Shown one piece after another: positions 18,197-26,102 of a stretch of 33,687 bases of DNA. Each line of letters starts with the position of its first letter. Within the stretch, counting starts at the first letter, position 1. This DNA is from Phycisphaerae bacterium (GTDB lineage Bacteria; Planctomycetota; Phycisphaerae; Phycisphaerales; Phycisphaeraceae). The DNA lies in contig JAUHYI010000053.1 of NCBI GenBank assembly GCA_030426385.1, positions 1-33,687 of the forward strand, given 5' to 3'. The notes under the pieces were generated by a model. The model ran no database searches and had not been told where the DNA came from. It saw nothing but the letters and a program-made list of their open reading frames with translations. Made by a program: the position numbers and the translations under genes.

Positions 18197-20380
18197 TTAC
18201 GTGGTTTTATTCAGGTATGGCGAGACATCGAGTAATGTTGTCGTGCTGCCATCGGGGTTATTGACGAAGCATGTGGCGTATTCATAAACATCGAAACCCG
18301 ACAAGCCAAGCGATTTTAATTCAGCAAAGTATTCAGCCCATTGGTCGTTGATTCGCTCTTGAATGCTATGCAGAAAAGCGCAGAGGATTACGGGGATGCC
18401 AAACTGATTGCATGTGCTGATTACTTCGCGCGCGTGGTGACTGCGATAATTGTTTTCGCTGATCAGTTTGAGCGTGACCTGATCGGGACGGAGTGTGTGT
18501 ATCCACGTTGGCCAATCCCAGTGCATCTCCATCATGGTTGAAGCGTCGGGCGTACCTTGCATGAGGTCGGAAATATGTAGTGCGAATGCCTTGTTTCTGT
18601 GTCTGATTGTTTTTGAGGCTTCTTCAAGGAATTGCGTATAAAACTCGCCACGCAAGGTACGCCATCGCGCCATGGCGAGGGGGTCATCGATGATGTTGGT
18701 GGCGTCGGTGGCGTAGCGTTCTTGGTAGGCCTGAAGCATCGGTTCGTTGAATCCATACTCTCGCCATTGAATCACATCGGCATGGTTGGATACTCTTAGA
18801 TTGATGCCATCGACGCCGCAGTCGAGCGCATCAGTGATGAACTGATTCCAGAACTTGCGAGCGCCGGGTTCGGACGGACACATCACGCCCGGTATGTATG
18901 GGTTGTGGCCGATGGCAAAACCGAGAACGCCGTTGGCGTTGTCGAGGGCGATGTGGTGGTAGAGATATTTATCGCCACACCAAAGCGATGAGGGGATGCC
19001 AGCTTGAAGCGCATCAAAGAAAAAACCTTCTTCAGAAAAGCCGAGTCCGGGGTCGTATTCTCGTTCGAGATGCGGAGCGGGCGTGTCACCATGTTGCCAA
19101 TAGGTGCGGGGGTGCAGGCCATAGGTAAAAGGCACCTCGCTGCCATCAGCATCGATGACGCGCATGAGCAAGTTCATGGCGTTGCGGATGTGGTTCGCGC
19201 CTTCGTGTCCCGGCACGCGCACCGCAAAAAACGGAGCGGTGATGTTCAAGCCTGCGATCGTGCAACGGCCGTTTGTTGTGGTAATTTCATAGGGTTCGGT
19301 GTAGCGTTTGTATTTCCAGTTGTCGTCGCTGACCCATAGTTCGAGGTGTGTGGGCAGGGTCGCATCGCGGTTCCAGGGTTCTATGACGATGCGTTGAATC
19401 GGGGAATTCGCGGCTGGTGATGCTGGCTTGGTCACACGACGACGCATGCACAATTCGGGATGCTGGGCGACGAAGTTGAAGCAATGATACGCCTGCCCGC
19501 CCAGCACAGAGTTCTTACCGAATTGCTTGGCCAGGGGCGAGCCAAGCGGAAAGTTGTTGCCACGAATGGACAGATCGAAAGGTTTGATGATGGCATGGAT
19601 GCGCAGGCCGAACTTGTGCGCCGCTTGCGTGGCGGCGCACAGGTCGTTGTCACCGAGTTCTGCAAAGGTTTTCTCGACGTGGTCGTCGGGGCTTGCTTTG
19701 CTACCAGTCGGGTCCCAGAAGCCATCATGACGACTGCCATGGTAGACCCAGTTGACTTGCTCGTAGCCTTGCTCGGCGACTCGCTTCATCATGTCATCAA
19801 GACGTTCACGCGTGCAGGGCGAGGGAATTATGTCGTCATAAAAATCAAACGTCATTTGATTCTTAAACCGATCGGCAACTGGTGGCGGGGCGGTGCTCTG
19901 CGTCAGTGACGCAAGTTGTGTCGTTAGATTCAAATGGCGTAAATCGATATCGCAGTGGCCATGCCATGAAATACCAAGGCGATTGAACTGCGGCTTGTAA
20001 TCCGAGCCAAAGCCAATCGTTTCCCCATTTATCTGTGCTTCAAGACGGCCATCGGCGCACGTCATGCGAAGAGTGTTTTCCTGCCCTGCATGAATCTTTA
20101 CCGCGGTGTTCTGCGCCACGGTGTTACCCAGCAACGATTGGCAGATACAGGCAGGCTGCATGGAGTCGTTGAGCCACAAGAAAAATGGAGCCATGTCGAT
20201 AACCAGCATGGCATCACCGCGAGGAATGAACGTCATGTCGAGCGTGATGCCACTTGGCCACGCGGTATCTGGGAAGTCACAACTTAGTGCTGGCGATTTT
20301 GCATCGACAATCCATGAGGTGTCGGCCAGCATCTCATCGCTGCAATGCAGTATTCCCGGTGAAGTAGACGAAGTGTTCAT
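18197..20380 (-). CDS. Uncharacterised glycoside-hydrolase-like protein
   Basis: I do not recognise a named family. The product has 727 residues. The first 170 or so are beta-rich (FIPRGDAMLVIDMAPFFLWLND ... DIDLRHLNLTT), like a concanavalin- or jelly-roll-type module. From about 185 the pattern looks like a TIM barrel of a glycosidase: TFDFYDDIIPS, YEQVNWVYHGSRHDGFWDP, LRIHAIIKPFD, later FSEEGFFFDALQ, CGVDGINLRVSNHADVIQWREYGFNEP, KAFALHISDLMQG and FDVYEYATCFVN. Acidic residues at strand ends (for example in SEEGFFFD and the final DVYEY) are candidate catalytic groups. There is no signal peptide. I chose the ATG at 20380, preceded by AAGG, over an upstream in-frame TTG. It lies between DUF4838 and HAD genes in a glycan locus. 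Activity is unproven. Confidence 0.7.
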   Translation of the reverse strand: MNTSSTSPGILHCSDEMLADTSWIVDAKSPALSCDFPDTAWPSGITLDMTFIPRGDAMLVIDMAPFFLWLNDSMQPACICQSLLGNTVAQNTAVKIHAGQENTLRMTCADGRLEAQINGETIGFGSDYKPQFNRLGISWHGHCDIDLRHLNLTTQLASLTQSTAPPPVADRFKNQMTFDFYDDIIPSPCTRERLDDMMKRVAEQGYEQVNWVYHGSRHDGFWDPTGSKASPDDHVEKTFAELGDNDLCAATQAAHKFGLRIHAIIKPFDLSIRGNNFPLGSPLAKQFGKNSVLGGQAYHCFNFVAQHPELCMRRRVTKPASPAANSPIQRIVIEPWNRDATLPTHLELWVSDDNWKYKRYTEPYEITTTNGRCTIAGLNITAPFFAVRVPGHEGANHIRNAMNLLMRVIDADGSEVPFTYGLHPRTYWQHGDTPAPHLEREYDPGLGFSEEGFFFDALQAGIPSSLWCGDKYLYHHIALDNANGVLGFAIGHNPYIPGVMCPSEPGARKFWNQFITDALDCGVDGINLRVSNHADVIQWREYGFNEPMLQAYQERYATDATNIIDDPLAMARWRTLRGEFYTQFLEEASKTIRHRNKAFALHISDLMQGTPDASTMMEMHWDWPTWIHTLRPDQVTLKLISENNYRSHHAREVISTCNQFGIPVILCAFLHSIQERINDQWAEYFAELKSLGLSGFDVYEYATCFVNNPDGSTTTLLDVSPYLNKTT

Positions 20381-20623
20381 GTTGATTTTTACCTTAGCCA
20401 ATCAACTCGGACGGCAAGATGTTTATTCGCCATCGTAATGCGGGAGTGCGCGATGATCCGTAGATTTATATCCGTAGTATGTAAGGTGCCACCCCAGACG
20501 CCCACATGATCTTGTTTAGGAAGTACAGGTGCCGCGATCGAACGTGTGGGTACGGCTGCACACAGTATGGTATTCAAGCTATTTTAAGCTGTTTCTTCAA
20601 GAAGCTAATTCACGTCGTTTGTT
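20381..20623. other. Gap between DUF4838 and GH-like genes
   Basis: This is 243 bases without a gene. A near-repeat (ATCCGTAGATTTAT/ATCCGTAGTATGT) lies at 20456-20481. No strong hairpin with a U-tract is visible on the minus strand, so read-through from the DUF4838 gene into the next is possible. Confidence 0.4.
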
Positions 20624-23005
20624 TTACGGTCGGTCGGTCGTGACGATGGTTACTGGCCGCCAAATCCCGCCGGCCCGCGCCTGGTCGTGGACGCGTACTG
20701 CCAGACGGATCTTTAAGCCTGGTGGATATTTTCCGGTGATATTCAGTGCGGCAGGTTTATCCCAAATTTCTTCGGGCGTACCTTTGCTGGCGCCGATGTA
20801 GTTGCCGACCAGCCAAACCTTCCATGAATCATCAACCGCGCCGAAGAGTAGCCAAACCTGTTTGTCGGTGGTCTCGGGGATCACCACGTCGGTGACATAC
20901 CACGCATAGCCGTCGTAGTTGCCGGGCCATTGCTTTTCCCAAATTTCTGAGATTGAGATCGGTTTGAATTTTTTGAGCGAGCCGCCATCGGCAAACCATT
21001 CTTCGGTGATGCCCACATCTTCAGGGTCGGTGCGAAACATCCATTGATCGGGGAGTTCGACCAGTACGTCCCCTTTGAGCGCCTCGGTTGGAAAGTTGTA
21101 TTGTTTGTCCTGAATGCCAACGGGGACCGGCATGAACATTTTTTCGCCGCCGCCCAATTCGTTCCACGCGGGGAGCGTGATCGGAAAACCGTAGTCCTTG
21201 GAGATGCGGTAGACCTGCTGGCGTGCGTCGTTGACGACGGCCCATGCGCCGTTGTTGTTGCGATCGTTGGCCCAGTTTTTTGCCGCATAAAATGTCGTCA
21301 TCGCCAGGGCCATCCGCGCCGCTTTGATGCGAGCCGTCTGGTCTTCGGTGATCGAATGCTTTAAAGACTCATCGAGGATGTGATTGAATTTTTCGATGAT
21401 CTCAGGGGTAAACCGTTTGAGATCGATGTGACCACGGTGCTCGACGTCTGAGGTTTGCATGACGGTTTGTTGCGTACGCCAGTACCGTTCCATGTCGCCT
21501 GCCGCTTCGCCGTAGGCGATTTGACAAAACTCGGTGATGTAGGCGTCGGCGTGGGTCTCTATGTCCCAGAGCAACCGGCTCCACAAGCCCAGGTAGAGCG
21601 GTGACGATTCCTGAGTCGTGTCGATCTCATCGGAAATGTGTCGCACGCCCATCGCGTGCAATGCCGGATAGAGTTGCGCGGCGGAATCAAAAAACGAAAC
21701 CGGCATGCCCCATTGCTGGAACTCCAGGTAAGTGTAGATCGAGATCGCAGGTGTGACCGCTTGCCACTCTCGGACTCGCCGTAAGACATCCACGTTGGCA
21801 TCACACGTTGTATCGGTCAGTTTATGCTTGCGGCAAAACAGCGGGATCGTCACTTCGACCATAACATTTTTAGCAGGCACACAGTTTATGGGAACTTCGC
21901 GTGTCGAGGCATAGGCATATGTGGCGATCCATTTGTCGGGAAACTCGACGGCCACACGATCGGCGACCGTGTTGATCATGGTGAACCAGCGGTCGGACAT
22001 GTGATAGCGCTCTTGCTGATTGCCGCCTTCGTGTAGCCAGGGGTATTGCACCGGGTCGAGCGCTTTGCAGTTGTCGCACTCGCACCAGTACGTGGGCTCG
22101 TCCGATGCGCCGATCATGTATCGCTTAGCCTTGGGATGAGTGCGGAAGTACGTGAGTATGATTTCGGTGACGTGGTCGACAAAGTCGGGGTTGGATACGC
22201 AAGGCTGCACCGTGGTGCCAATCGGATGCTTGGCCACGCGCTGTCCGTTGTACAAGGCATACCATTCCTTAGGATTTTTAGTGCCGAAGTCACCGGCGTT
22301 GAGAAAGATATCCTGAATGCTGTGACCGGCGATTTCCTGCCAACCGTGGCCGCGTTTGGGGCCGTAGTCCCACGTGGTGCAATAGCCAGCTTTGTAGCGG
22401 TTGATGTGATTGCGAGCTGCCCAGTCGGTCCAGTCGTTGATGCTGATGTGCGAAGGTTTTTTGCCGGGGATGCTGTCGACCTGCACGGTATGCCCGCCGC
22501 GCAAAGTGAACGAGGGATTGTGAATGATCTCGATCGGTTTGCCGAGTTTGAGCGTCGATCCTTGCGGGAAGCACTCGCCATATTGGCCGGGCCAAATTTT
22601 TCGATAGCCGATGCGATACAGCAATTCCTGCACCGCGTTGTATATCCCCTCGGAGGTCACACCGGTGCAGATCACATGCTCGGAGCTGATCGATAGATAG
22701 ATGCCTTGCTCATCAAGGTTGGCGATCTTTGTTGATAGATCGAGTTCGTCGGGTCCACCACCGATGTAAAGGCATCGACCTTGCGTTGGCTCGTGGCCGA
22801 TATCGAGGGTCTGGCCTGTGATCTGCGCAAAAACACGTTGTAAATCCGAAGCGGCAGCCGTTTGCACCGGATCGGATGCATCGGCAATCACGATGCGCGA
22901 CAGATCGCCACCCTCGGCGGGCACGCTGGCGCTGACGTGGCCACTCCATGTGAATAGCAGCATGGCCAGTACAAACAGGTACGCGAGACAATTCCGTTTA
23001 GGCAT
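20624..23005 (-). CDS. Secreted DUF4838-domain protein (glycosidase-like)
   Basis: The product has 793 residues. Residues 1-26 are a signal peptide (CLAYLFVLAMLLFTW ... SASVPA). Residues about 35-130 resemble the alpha/beta domain that precedes catalytic barrels in GH20/GH67-type enzymes (AASDLQRVFAQITGQTL, GIYNAVQELLYRIGYRKIWPG). DUF4838 follows, with the signature SDEPTYWCECDNCKALD at about 301-317, where paired Cys residues mark the family. The C-terminal 150 residues are a beta-sandwich resembling sugar-binding or GH2-like modules (WYVTDVVIPE, VWLLFGAVDDSWKVWLVGN). DUF4838 proteins are frequent in planctomycete and verrucomicrobial polysaccharide loci, but no activity is established to my knowledge. 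The protein probably acts outside the cytoplasm on the glycan or its fragments. Confidence 0.87.
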   Translation of the reverse strand: MPKRNCLAYLFVLAMLLFTWSGHVSASVPAEGGDLSRIVIADASDPVQTAAASDLQRVFAQITGQTLDIGHEPTQGRCLYIGGGPDELDLSTKIANLDEQGIYLSISSEHVICTGVTSEGIYNAVQELLYRIGYRKIWPGQYGECFPQGSTLKLGKPIEIIHNPSFTLRGGHTVQVDSIPGKKPSHISINDWTDWAARNHINRYKAGYCTTWDYGPKRGHGWQEIAGHSIQDIFLNAGDFGTKNPKEWYALYNGQRVAKHPIGTTVQPCVSNPDFVDHVTEIILTYFRTHPKAKRYMIGASDEPTYWCECDNCKALDPVQYPWLHEGGNQQERYHMSDRWFTMINTVADRVAVEFPDKWIATYAYASTREVPINCVPAKNVMVEVTIPLFCRKHKLTDTTCDANVDVLRRVREWQAVTPAISIYTYLEFQQWGMPVSFFDSAAQLYPALHAMGVRHISDEIDTTQESSPLYLGLWSRLLWDIETHADAYITEFCQIAYGEAAGDMERYWRTQQTVMQTSDVEHRGHIDLKRFTPEIIEKFNHILDESLKHSITEDQTARIKAARMALAMTTFYAAKNWANDRNNNGAWAVVNDARQQVYRISKDYGFPITLPAWNELGGGEKMFMPVPVGIQDKQYNFPTEALKGDVLVELPDQWMFRTDPEDVGITEEWFADGGSLKKFKPISISEIWEKQWPGNYDGYAWYVTDVVIPETTDKQVWLLFGAVDDSWKVWLVGNYIGASKGTPEEIWDKPAALNITGKYPPGLKIRLAVRVHDQARAGGIWRPVTIVTTDRP

Positions 23006-23120
23006 AGATCAAACTCGATTGATTTCGTGATAAATGAGTAGCAAGAACCGGCGCGACAGTCGCGGGCACGTCAGAGAGATAAGTTGGAAATAGAATGCAC
23101 CACGAATGACTTTTCGGTTT

Positions 23121-23156
23121 CGTCCAAATTCGTTCGGGTATGTTCAGTTACGTTCA
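23121..23156 (-). promoter_or_regulatory. Four hexamers in exact 10-bp phase upstream of the DUF4838 gene
   Basis: On the plus strand CGTCCA, CGTTCG, TGTTCA and CGTTCA begin at 23121, 23131, 23141 and 23151. On the coding strand this reads TGAACGTAAC TGAACATACC and so on. The array lies between the pseudopilin stop and the DUF4838 start. Sites repeating once per helical turn suggest an oligomeric DNA-binding protein. The binding protein is unknown. Confidence 0.45.
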
Positions 23157-23179
23157 AAACGCTTGGCACAGTGCCTCGT

Positions 23180-23809
23180 TCACCACATTGGAAAGCGAGG
23201 ACGTGTGTAGACGGTAAGTTCATCGACTTGCTGCGAACCGCCACTGCCGTCGGTGTAGAACGAGTTCGGGGCGTCATGATTGATGCCTAATGAGTCGGTC
23301 CAATCCTGGAAAATTTTGGTTCGATCAACGTCGTAGGTGGTTTCGGGATAAGGCACACCATCAAGCGCTCTGGTCGTGGCAAGCGGCGCTGTGGCATCGC
23401 GAGAATAGTTGCCGAAATAATAGTAGCCCGTCCAGTAATCTGTCCCGCCTACAAAAAACTGATTCGATGCAGGCAACTCGTAGGGCTTGAAGGGGCAATA
23501 GAATGTTTCTGCAATTTTGCCTGCGTAATCAATGACGAGGTTGCCAAAGTATTCGTTCGGCGCTGCGACCGGAGCCGCAAAAGGGTAGTTGAAATAATTG
23601 CCGGGCGGATAGTACGCCTCGTTGTCTTCGGTGTATAGCATCGTCGCGGCACCGGCTTGTCTGACATTAGAGAGACAGATGACACGTGTTGCGGCATCCC
23701 GGGCGCTCGAAAGCGCGGGCAAAAGAATGGCGATGATCACGGCGATGATTGAAATCACCACCAGCAGTTCGATCAGCGTAAATGCTTTGTTGCGATTCTC
23801 CGGATGCAT
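23180..23809 (-). CDS. Type II secretion/pseudopilin-like protein with prepilin N-terminal methylation motif
   Basis: The protein (209 residues) starts with a short basic leader followed by KAFTLIELLVVISIIAVIIAILLPALSSAR, the class III prepilin signal with the conserved Glu5 and a long hydrophobic helix. It would be cleaved and N-methylated by a prepilin peptidase and held in the inner membrane or in a pseudopilus. The rest is Tyr-rich and matches the Planctomycetes/Lentisphaerae group that carries a short soluble domain after the helix (ICLSNVRQAGAATMLYTEDN). I chose the ATG at 23809, with AGGA eight bases upstream, over an earlier in-frame start. Such genes are common beside PEP-CTERM and hydrolase genes in these phyla; their role there is not established. 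Confidence 0.86.
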   Translation of the reverse strand: MHPENRNKAFTLIELLVVISIIAVIIAILLPALSSARDAATRVICLSNVRQAGAATMLYTEDNEAYYPPGNYFNYPFAAPVAAPNEYFGNLVIDYAGKIAETFYCPFKPYELPASNQFFVGGTDYWTGYYYFGNYSRDATAPLATTRALDGVPYPETTYDVDRTKIFQDWTDSLGINHDAPNSFYTDGSGGSQQVDELTVYTRPRFPMW

Positions 23810-23898
23810 TACATAGTTCCTGAGTAGATCAATTGCCATGGGGAAAACAGATACGCACGGTGGGACACAAGGACACGCGCCTCACGAATGAGATTGTC

Positions 23899-23933
23899 CA
23901 AAAGTGTCGGAGGCAAGGTTACTCACCTCCGAC
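23899..23933 (-). terminator. Rho-independent terminator after the PEP-CTERM gene
   Basis: On the minus strand GTCGGAGG pairs with CCTCCGAC (8 bp, 12-base loop) and is followed by ACTTTT. It begins 12 bases past the PEP-CTERM stop. The stem is perfect but the U-tract is short, so it may act as an attenuator that lets some transcripts continue to the pseudopilin gene. Confidence 0.65.
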
Positions 23934-23944
23934 ATGTTTATTTA

Positions 23945-24556
23945 TTATTTGCGGCGTCGCTTGAGCAAGATCGTGGCTGCACCCAAACCTGCCAGGCTAA
24001 GTGAACCCGGCTCGGGCACGTCGAAGGTGGTGAGGGTGAGGTTGTCGAGGTAGACGACTTTGGTGTTTTCGGTGATCAGGAATACGATCTTGTCCAGTTC
24101 GTGGACGTCGCCGCCGGGCATCGGGACAGTGATGTTTTCGTAGTCGTCGGTCAGGAGTTGATTGCCGGTCAATTCGGGAATGACGGGCGAATGGGGCGTG
24201 GGCAAGCCGTCGTAGTACACGCGGACGGTAAGGGTTGCGACGCCAAGTCCCAGGACGTTTCTGACATCCAGTTTCAGCGTATCGCCATTGTCCACCATCA
24301 CGCCTGCAACATCCCACGTTATAGTGTGGTCGTTCGTGTTACGGGGCACAAAGAAGATGACGCTGTCGCCGGTGCCTGTCGGGCCCTGATCAGGCTCCAC
24401 GCCGTAATCCCCGGGTGCGGTCCAGGTTGGTCCGACGGTAAAATCATCGAACGAGTCACCGGGGTTGAAGACCACGCCTGCCTGAGCTGTGCCGACGTAT
24501 GCGGTCATCAGAATTGCCATGGCGGTGGTGTAGAGGATTGTTTTTAACGTAGTCAT
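23945..24556 (-). CDS. PEP-CTERM-sorted secreted protein
   Basis: The product has 203 residues. An N-terminal signal peptide (LKTILYTTAMAILMTAYVGTAQA) is followed by a beta-rich domain with acidic character and the C-terminal tripartite sorting signal VPEPGSLSLAGLGAATILLKRRRK: the PEP motif, a hydrophobic stretch and a basic tail. Proteins with this tail are handled by exosortase/PEP-CTERM systems and are often attached to the cell surface or exopolysaccharide matrix. The internal domain resembles carbohydrate-binding jelly rolls in spacing (SFDDFTVGPTW near the start, KVVYLDNLTLTTFD near the end), which suggests a glycan-binding role, but this is inference. The ATG at 24556 has GGAG six bases upstream. 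Confidence 0.88.
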   Translation of the reverse strand: MTTLKTILYTTAMAILMTAYVGTAQAGVVFNPGDSFDDFTVGPTWTAPGDYGVEPDQGPTGTGDSVIFFVPRNTNDHTITWDVAGVMVDNGDTLKLDVRNVLGLGVATLTVRVYYDGLPTPHSPVIPELTGNQLLTDDYENITVPMPGGDVHELDKIVFLITENTKVVYLDNLTLTTFDVPEPGSLSLAGLGAATILLKRRRK

Positions 24557-24647
24557 TGCATTCTCCAAAAAGAGGGGGATAAAAAATCTAAAGACAGAAG
24601 ACGGGTGAAACTTTTACGCGCACACATGGTGCAAGACGCATAACGCA

Positions 24648-25682
24648 TTAGCCGGTGCGCGGTGCGGCAGTACTTTCGCGGATTATTAATTCGGAGTTCA
24701 ACGTCATGCACTGGGACGGTTGCCACTGATGGCTTTCGAGACGGCCCAGCAATGTTTCGACGGCGAAGGTCGCTTGACTTTCGGTGTCCTGAGAGATCGA
24801 GGTCAGCGGGGTGGGCCAATACCGGGCTGTCCATGTGTCATCGGTGCCGATCAGCGATACGTCGGCGGGAATGCTCATGCCCATATCGGTGAGTCCTCGA
24901 ATCAGTCCGACGCAGAACAGGTCGTTGGCACCGAGGATGGCGGTGGTGTTCGGTTGCTTGTCGAAGATGATGCGGGCCGATGCTTTGCCGTCGGCCAGTT
25001 GGTCGCCGGTCCAATGGCGAGCGATACGGTCGTGGCTCCATGTCAGGCCGGAGTCCCGGTACGCCGCCTGAAGAAATTCGAAGCGATCACCGGCGACGCC
25101 CGCGTCTTCGTGCCAACTACCCGCGAAAATGATTTCGCGGTGACCCAGGCCGACCAGATGTTCGATGGCCTGACGAATACCCACAGAGAAATCTTCGCGG
25201 TACCCGTCGACGGGCGTATTGCCAACATCTTCGGGCAGGCCCGCCACCAGGATGGGGATGCGCGAGTCCCAGAATTCCTGAAGCAGATCGCGCAGCGGTT
25301 CAAAGCGCATCAACGACGCGATGCACCCGTCGCAGCGCCGTTCGAGCATGTGCTCGAGGGCTTGGCGTTCGAGCTTTTCATCATTGCGATAGTCGACTGG
25401 AAATAAGTGGTAGCCACGATCTTGGCAGAGCCGTTGGACAGCCTGAAGGAATTCGGTGTGAAAGGGATTGGCGAAATCGGGCAGGAGGACACCGATGGAG
25501 TGAGTTTTGCCGGATTTGAGCATGCGAGCAGTTCGGTCAGGGCGATATCCCAGCTCCGCGGCGATACGTTGAACATTGCGGCGCACTTCCACACTGATCT
25601 TGGCATTACCACGCAGGGCCCGGCTCACGGTGGTGTGAGACGTGCCAGCGGTTTTTGCGATGTCGTAGATTGTGACGGCCAT
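24648..25682 (-). CDS. LacI-family transcriptional regulator
   Basis: The product has 344 residues. The N-terminal helix-turn-helix is VTIYDIAKTAGTSHTTVSRAL, followed by the hinge region (ELGYRPDRTARMLKSGKTHSIGVLLPD). The remainder is a periplasmic-binding-protein-like effector domain (NPFHTEFLQAVQRLCQDRGYHLF; later AILGANDLFCVGLIRGL and DVSLIGTDDTWTARYWPTPLTSISQD). It should bind DNA in the absence or presence of a sugar ligand and control the adjoining glycan genes. It heads the minus-strand cluster and faces the rhamnosidases. The ATG at 25682 follows an in-frame TTG and has only a weak ribosome binding site. Its own promoter carries LacI-type operators. Confidence 0.94.
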   Translation of the reverse strand: MAVTIYDIAKTAGTSHTTVSRALRGNAKISVEVRRNVQRIAAELGYRPDRTARMLKSGKTHSIGVLLPDFANPFHTEFLQAVQRLCQDRGYHLFPVDYRNDEKLERQALEHMLERRCDGCIASLMRFEPLRDLLQEFWDSRIPILVAGLPEDVGNTPVDGYREDFSVGIRQAIEHLVGLGHREIIFAGSWHEDAGVAGDRFEFLQAAYRDSGLTWSHDRIARHWTGDQLADGKASARIIFDKQPNTTAILGANDLFCVGLIRGLTDMGMSIPADVSLIGTDDTWTARYWPTPLTSISQDTESQATFAVETLLGRLESHQWQPSQCMTLNSELIIRESTAAPRTG

Positions 25683-25740
25683 CAAAATGTCTCGTATTTA
25701 TTTCTCGTGCATTGGCCTTGAATTATCGAGTGCACACGGT

Positions 25741-25758
25741 TATGTTATCGAGTGCATA
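25741..25758. promoter_or_regulatory. LacI-type operator O1
   Basis: The minus strand reads TATGCACTCGATAACATA: TG-N4-CG-N4-CA symmetry around a central CG, as in LacI-family operators, plus matched outer TATG/CATA. It overlaps the start region of the lacI promoter. The core TTATCGAGTGCA recurs at 25723-25734, 22 bases away, and a partial copy TTCTCGTGCA lies at 25702-25711, so up to three sites lie on one face of the helix. Confidence 0.65.
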
Positions 25759-25759
25759 G

Positions 25760-25788
25760 AAAATACACCCCGCGTTCTGATCTGTCAA
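25760..25788 (-). promoter_or_regulatory. Sigma70-type promoter of the lacI-family gene
   Basis: On the minus strand TTGACA (25788-25783), a 17-base spacer and TATTTT (25765-25760) point at the regulator gene. The predicted start, near 25753, falls inside operator O1, which fits autorepression. Confidence 0.7.
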
Positions 25789-25854
25789 GAATATTATTTT
25801 GAAATTCGCATTGAACATCTCAAATCACCCCGGTGCAGTAACCTGTATGTGCTC

Positions 25855-25891
25855 AAAAAAACCTGCTGCCACACCAACAGCGGGCTTTTTT
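25855..25891 (+). terminator. Terminator-like hairpin flanked by A and T tracts
   Basis: CCTGCTG (25862-25868) pairs with CAGCGGG (25878-25884, one G-U). Seven A precede and six T follow, so it could act on either strand. No gene is known to end here, which makes it odd: it may close a small transcript or attenuate a plus-strand leader. Confidence 0.45.
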
Positions 25892-25914
25892 CAACGTCTA
25901 GAACCGTTGGCTTC

Positions 25915-26003
25915 AATATTCTCCACCGTCACCCGGACTGGCCGCTTAAGTAGCCAGTCCAGAGCACAAAAAGCGTCGAGATTAATCACGCCAGTTGCGA
26001 TAA
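25915..26003 (+). other. Hairpin-plus-tail element E1 upstream of the first rhamnosidase
   Basis: GGACTGGC (25935-25942) pairs perfectly with GCCAGTCC (25953-25960) around a loop containing CTTAAG. The tail AGCACAAAA ... CGT ... GA..AT.AATCACGCCAGT (25963-25995) is shared with element E2 at 28965-29023. The tail ends about 107 bases before the gene. The hairpin arms differ from E2 while the loop core and tail agree, which points to a conserved RNA structure or a dispersed repeat. I do not recognise the family. Confidence 0.6.
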
Positions 26004-26102
26004 CGTTTGTGGTCGGTACCTTTGCCGGTGCCGGTGCCAGCCTTCGCATTTCCTGTACGGTTTGTGCATGGTCGTTGTCTGGGTGGAGAGGATGGGTAAG
26101 CC

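Larger units (their letters stand above)
25789..26102. other. Divergent control region between regulator and first rhamnosidase
   Basis: The region has no gene. It contains a terminator-like hairpin at 25855-25891 and the hairpin-plus-tail element at 25915-26003. I could not choose a plus-strand promoter for the rhamnosidase gene with confidence. Confidence 0.5.

Noticed and set aside
25931..25998. Integron attC site, given the imperfect hairpin before a gene
   Set aside because: No attC R/L box consensus, no integrase and no cassette layout; the conserved part is the tail rather than the ends.
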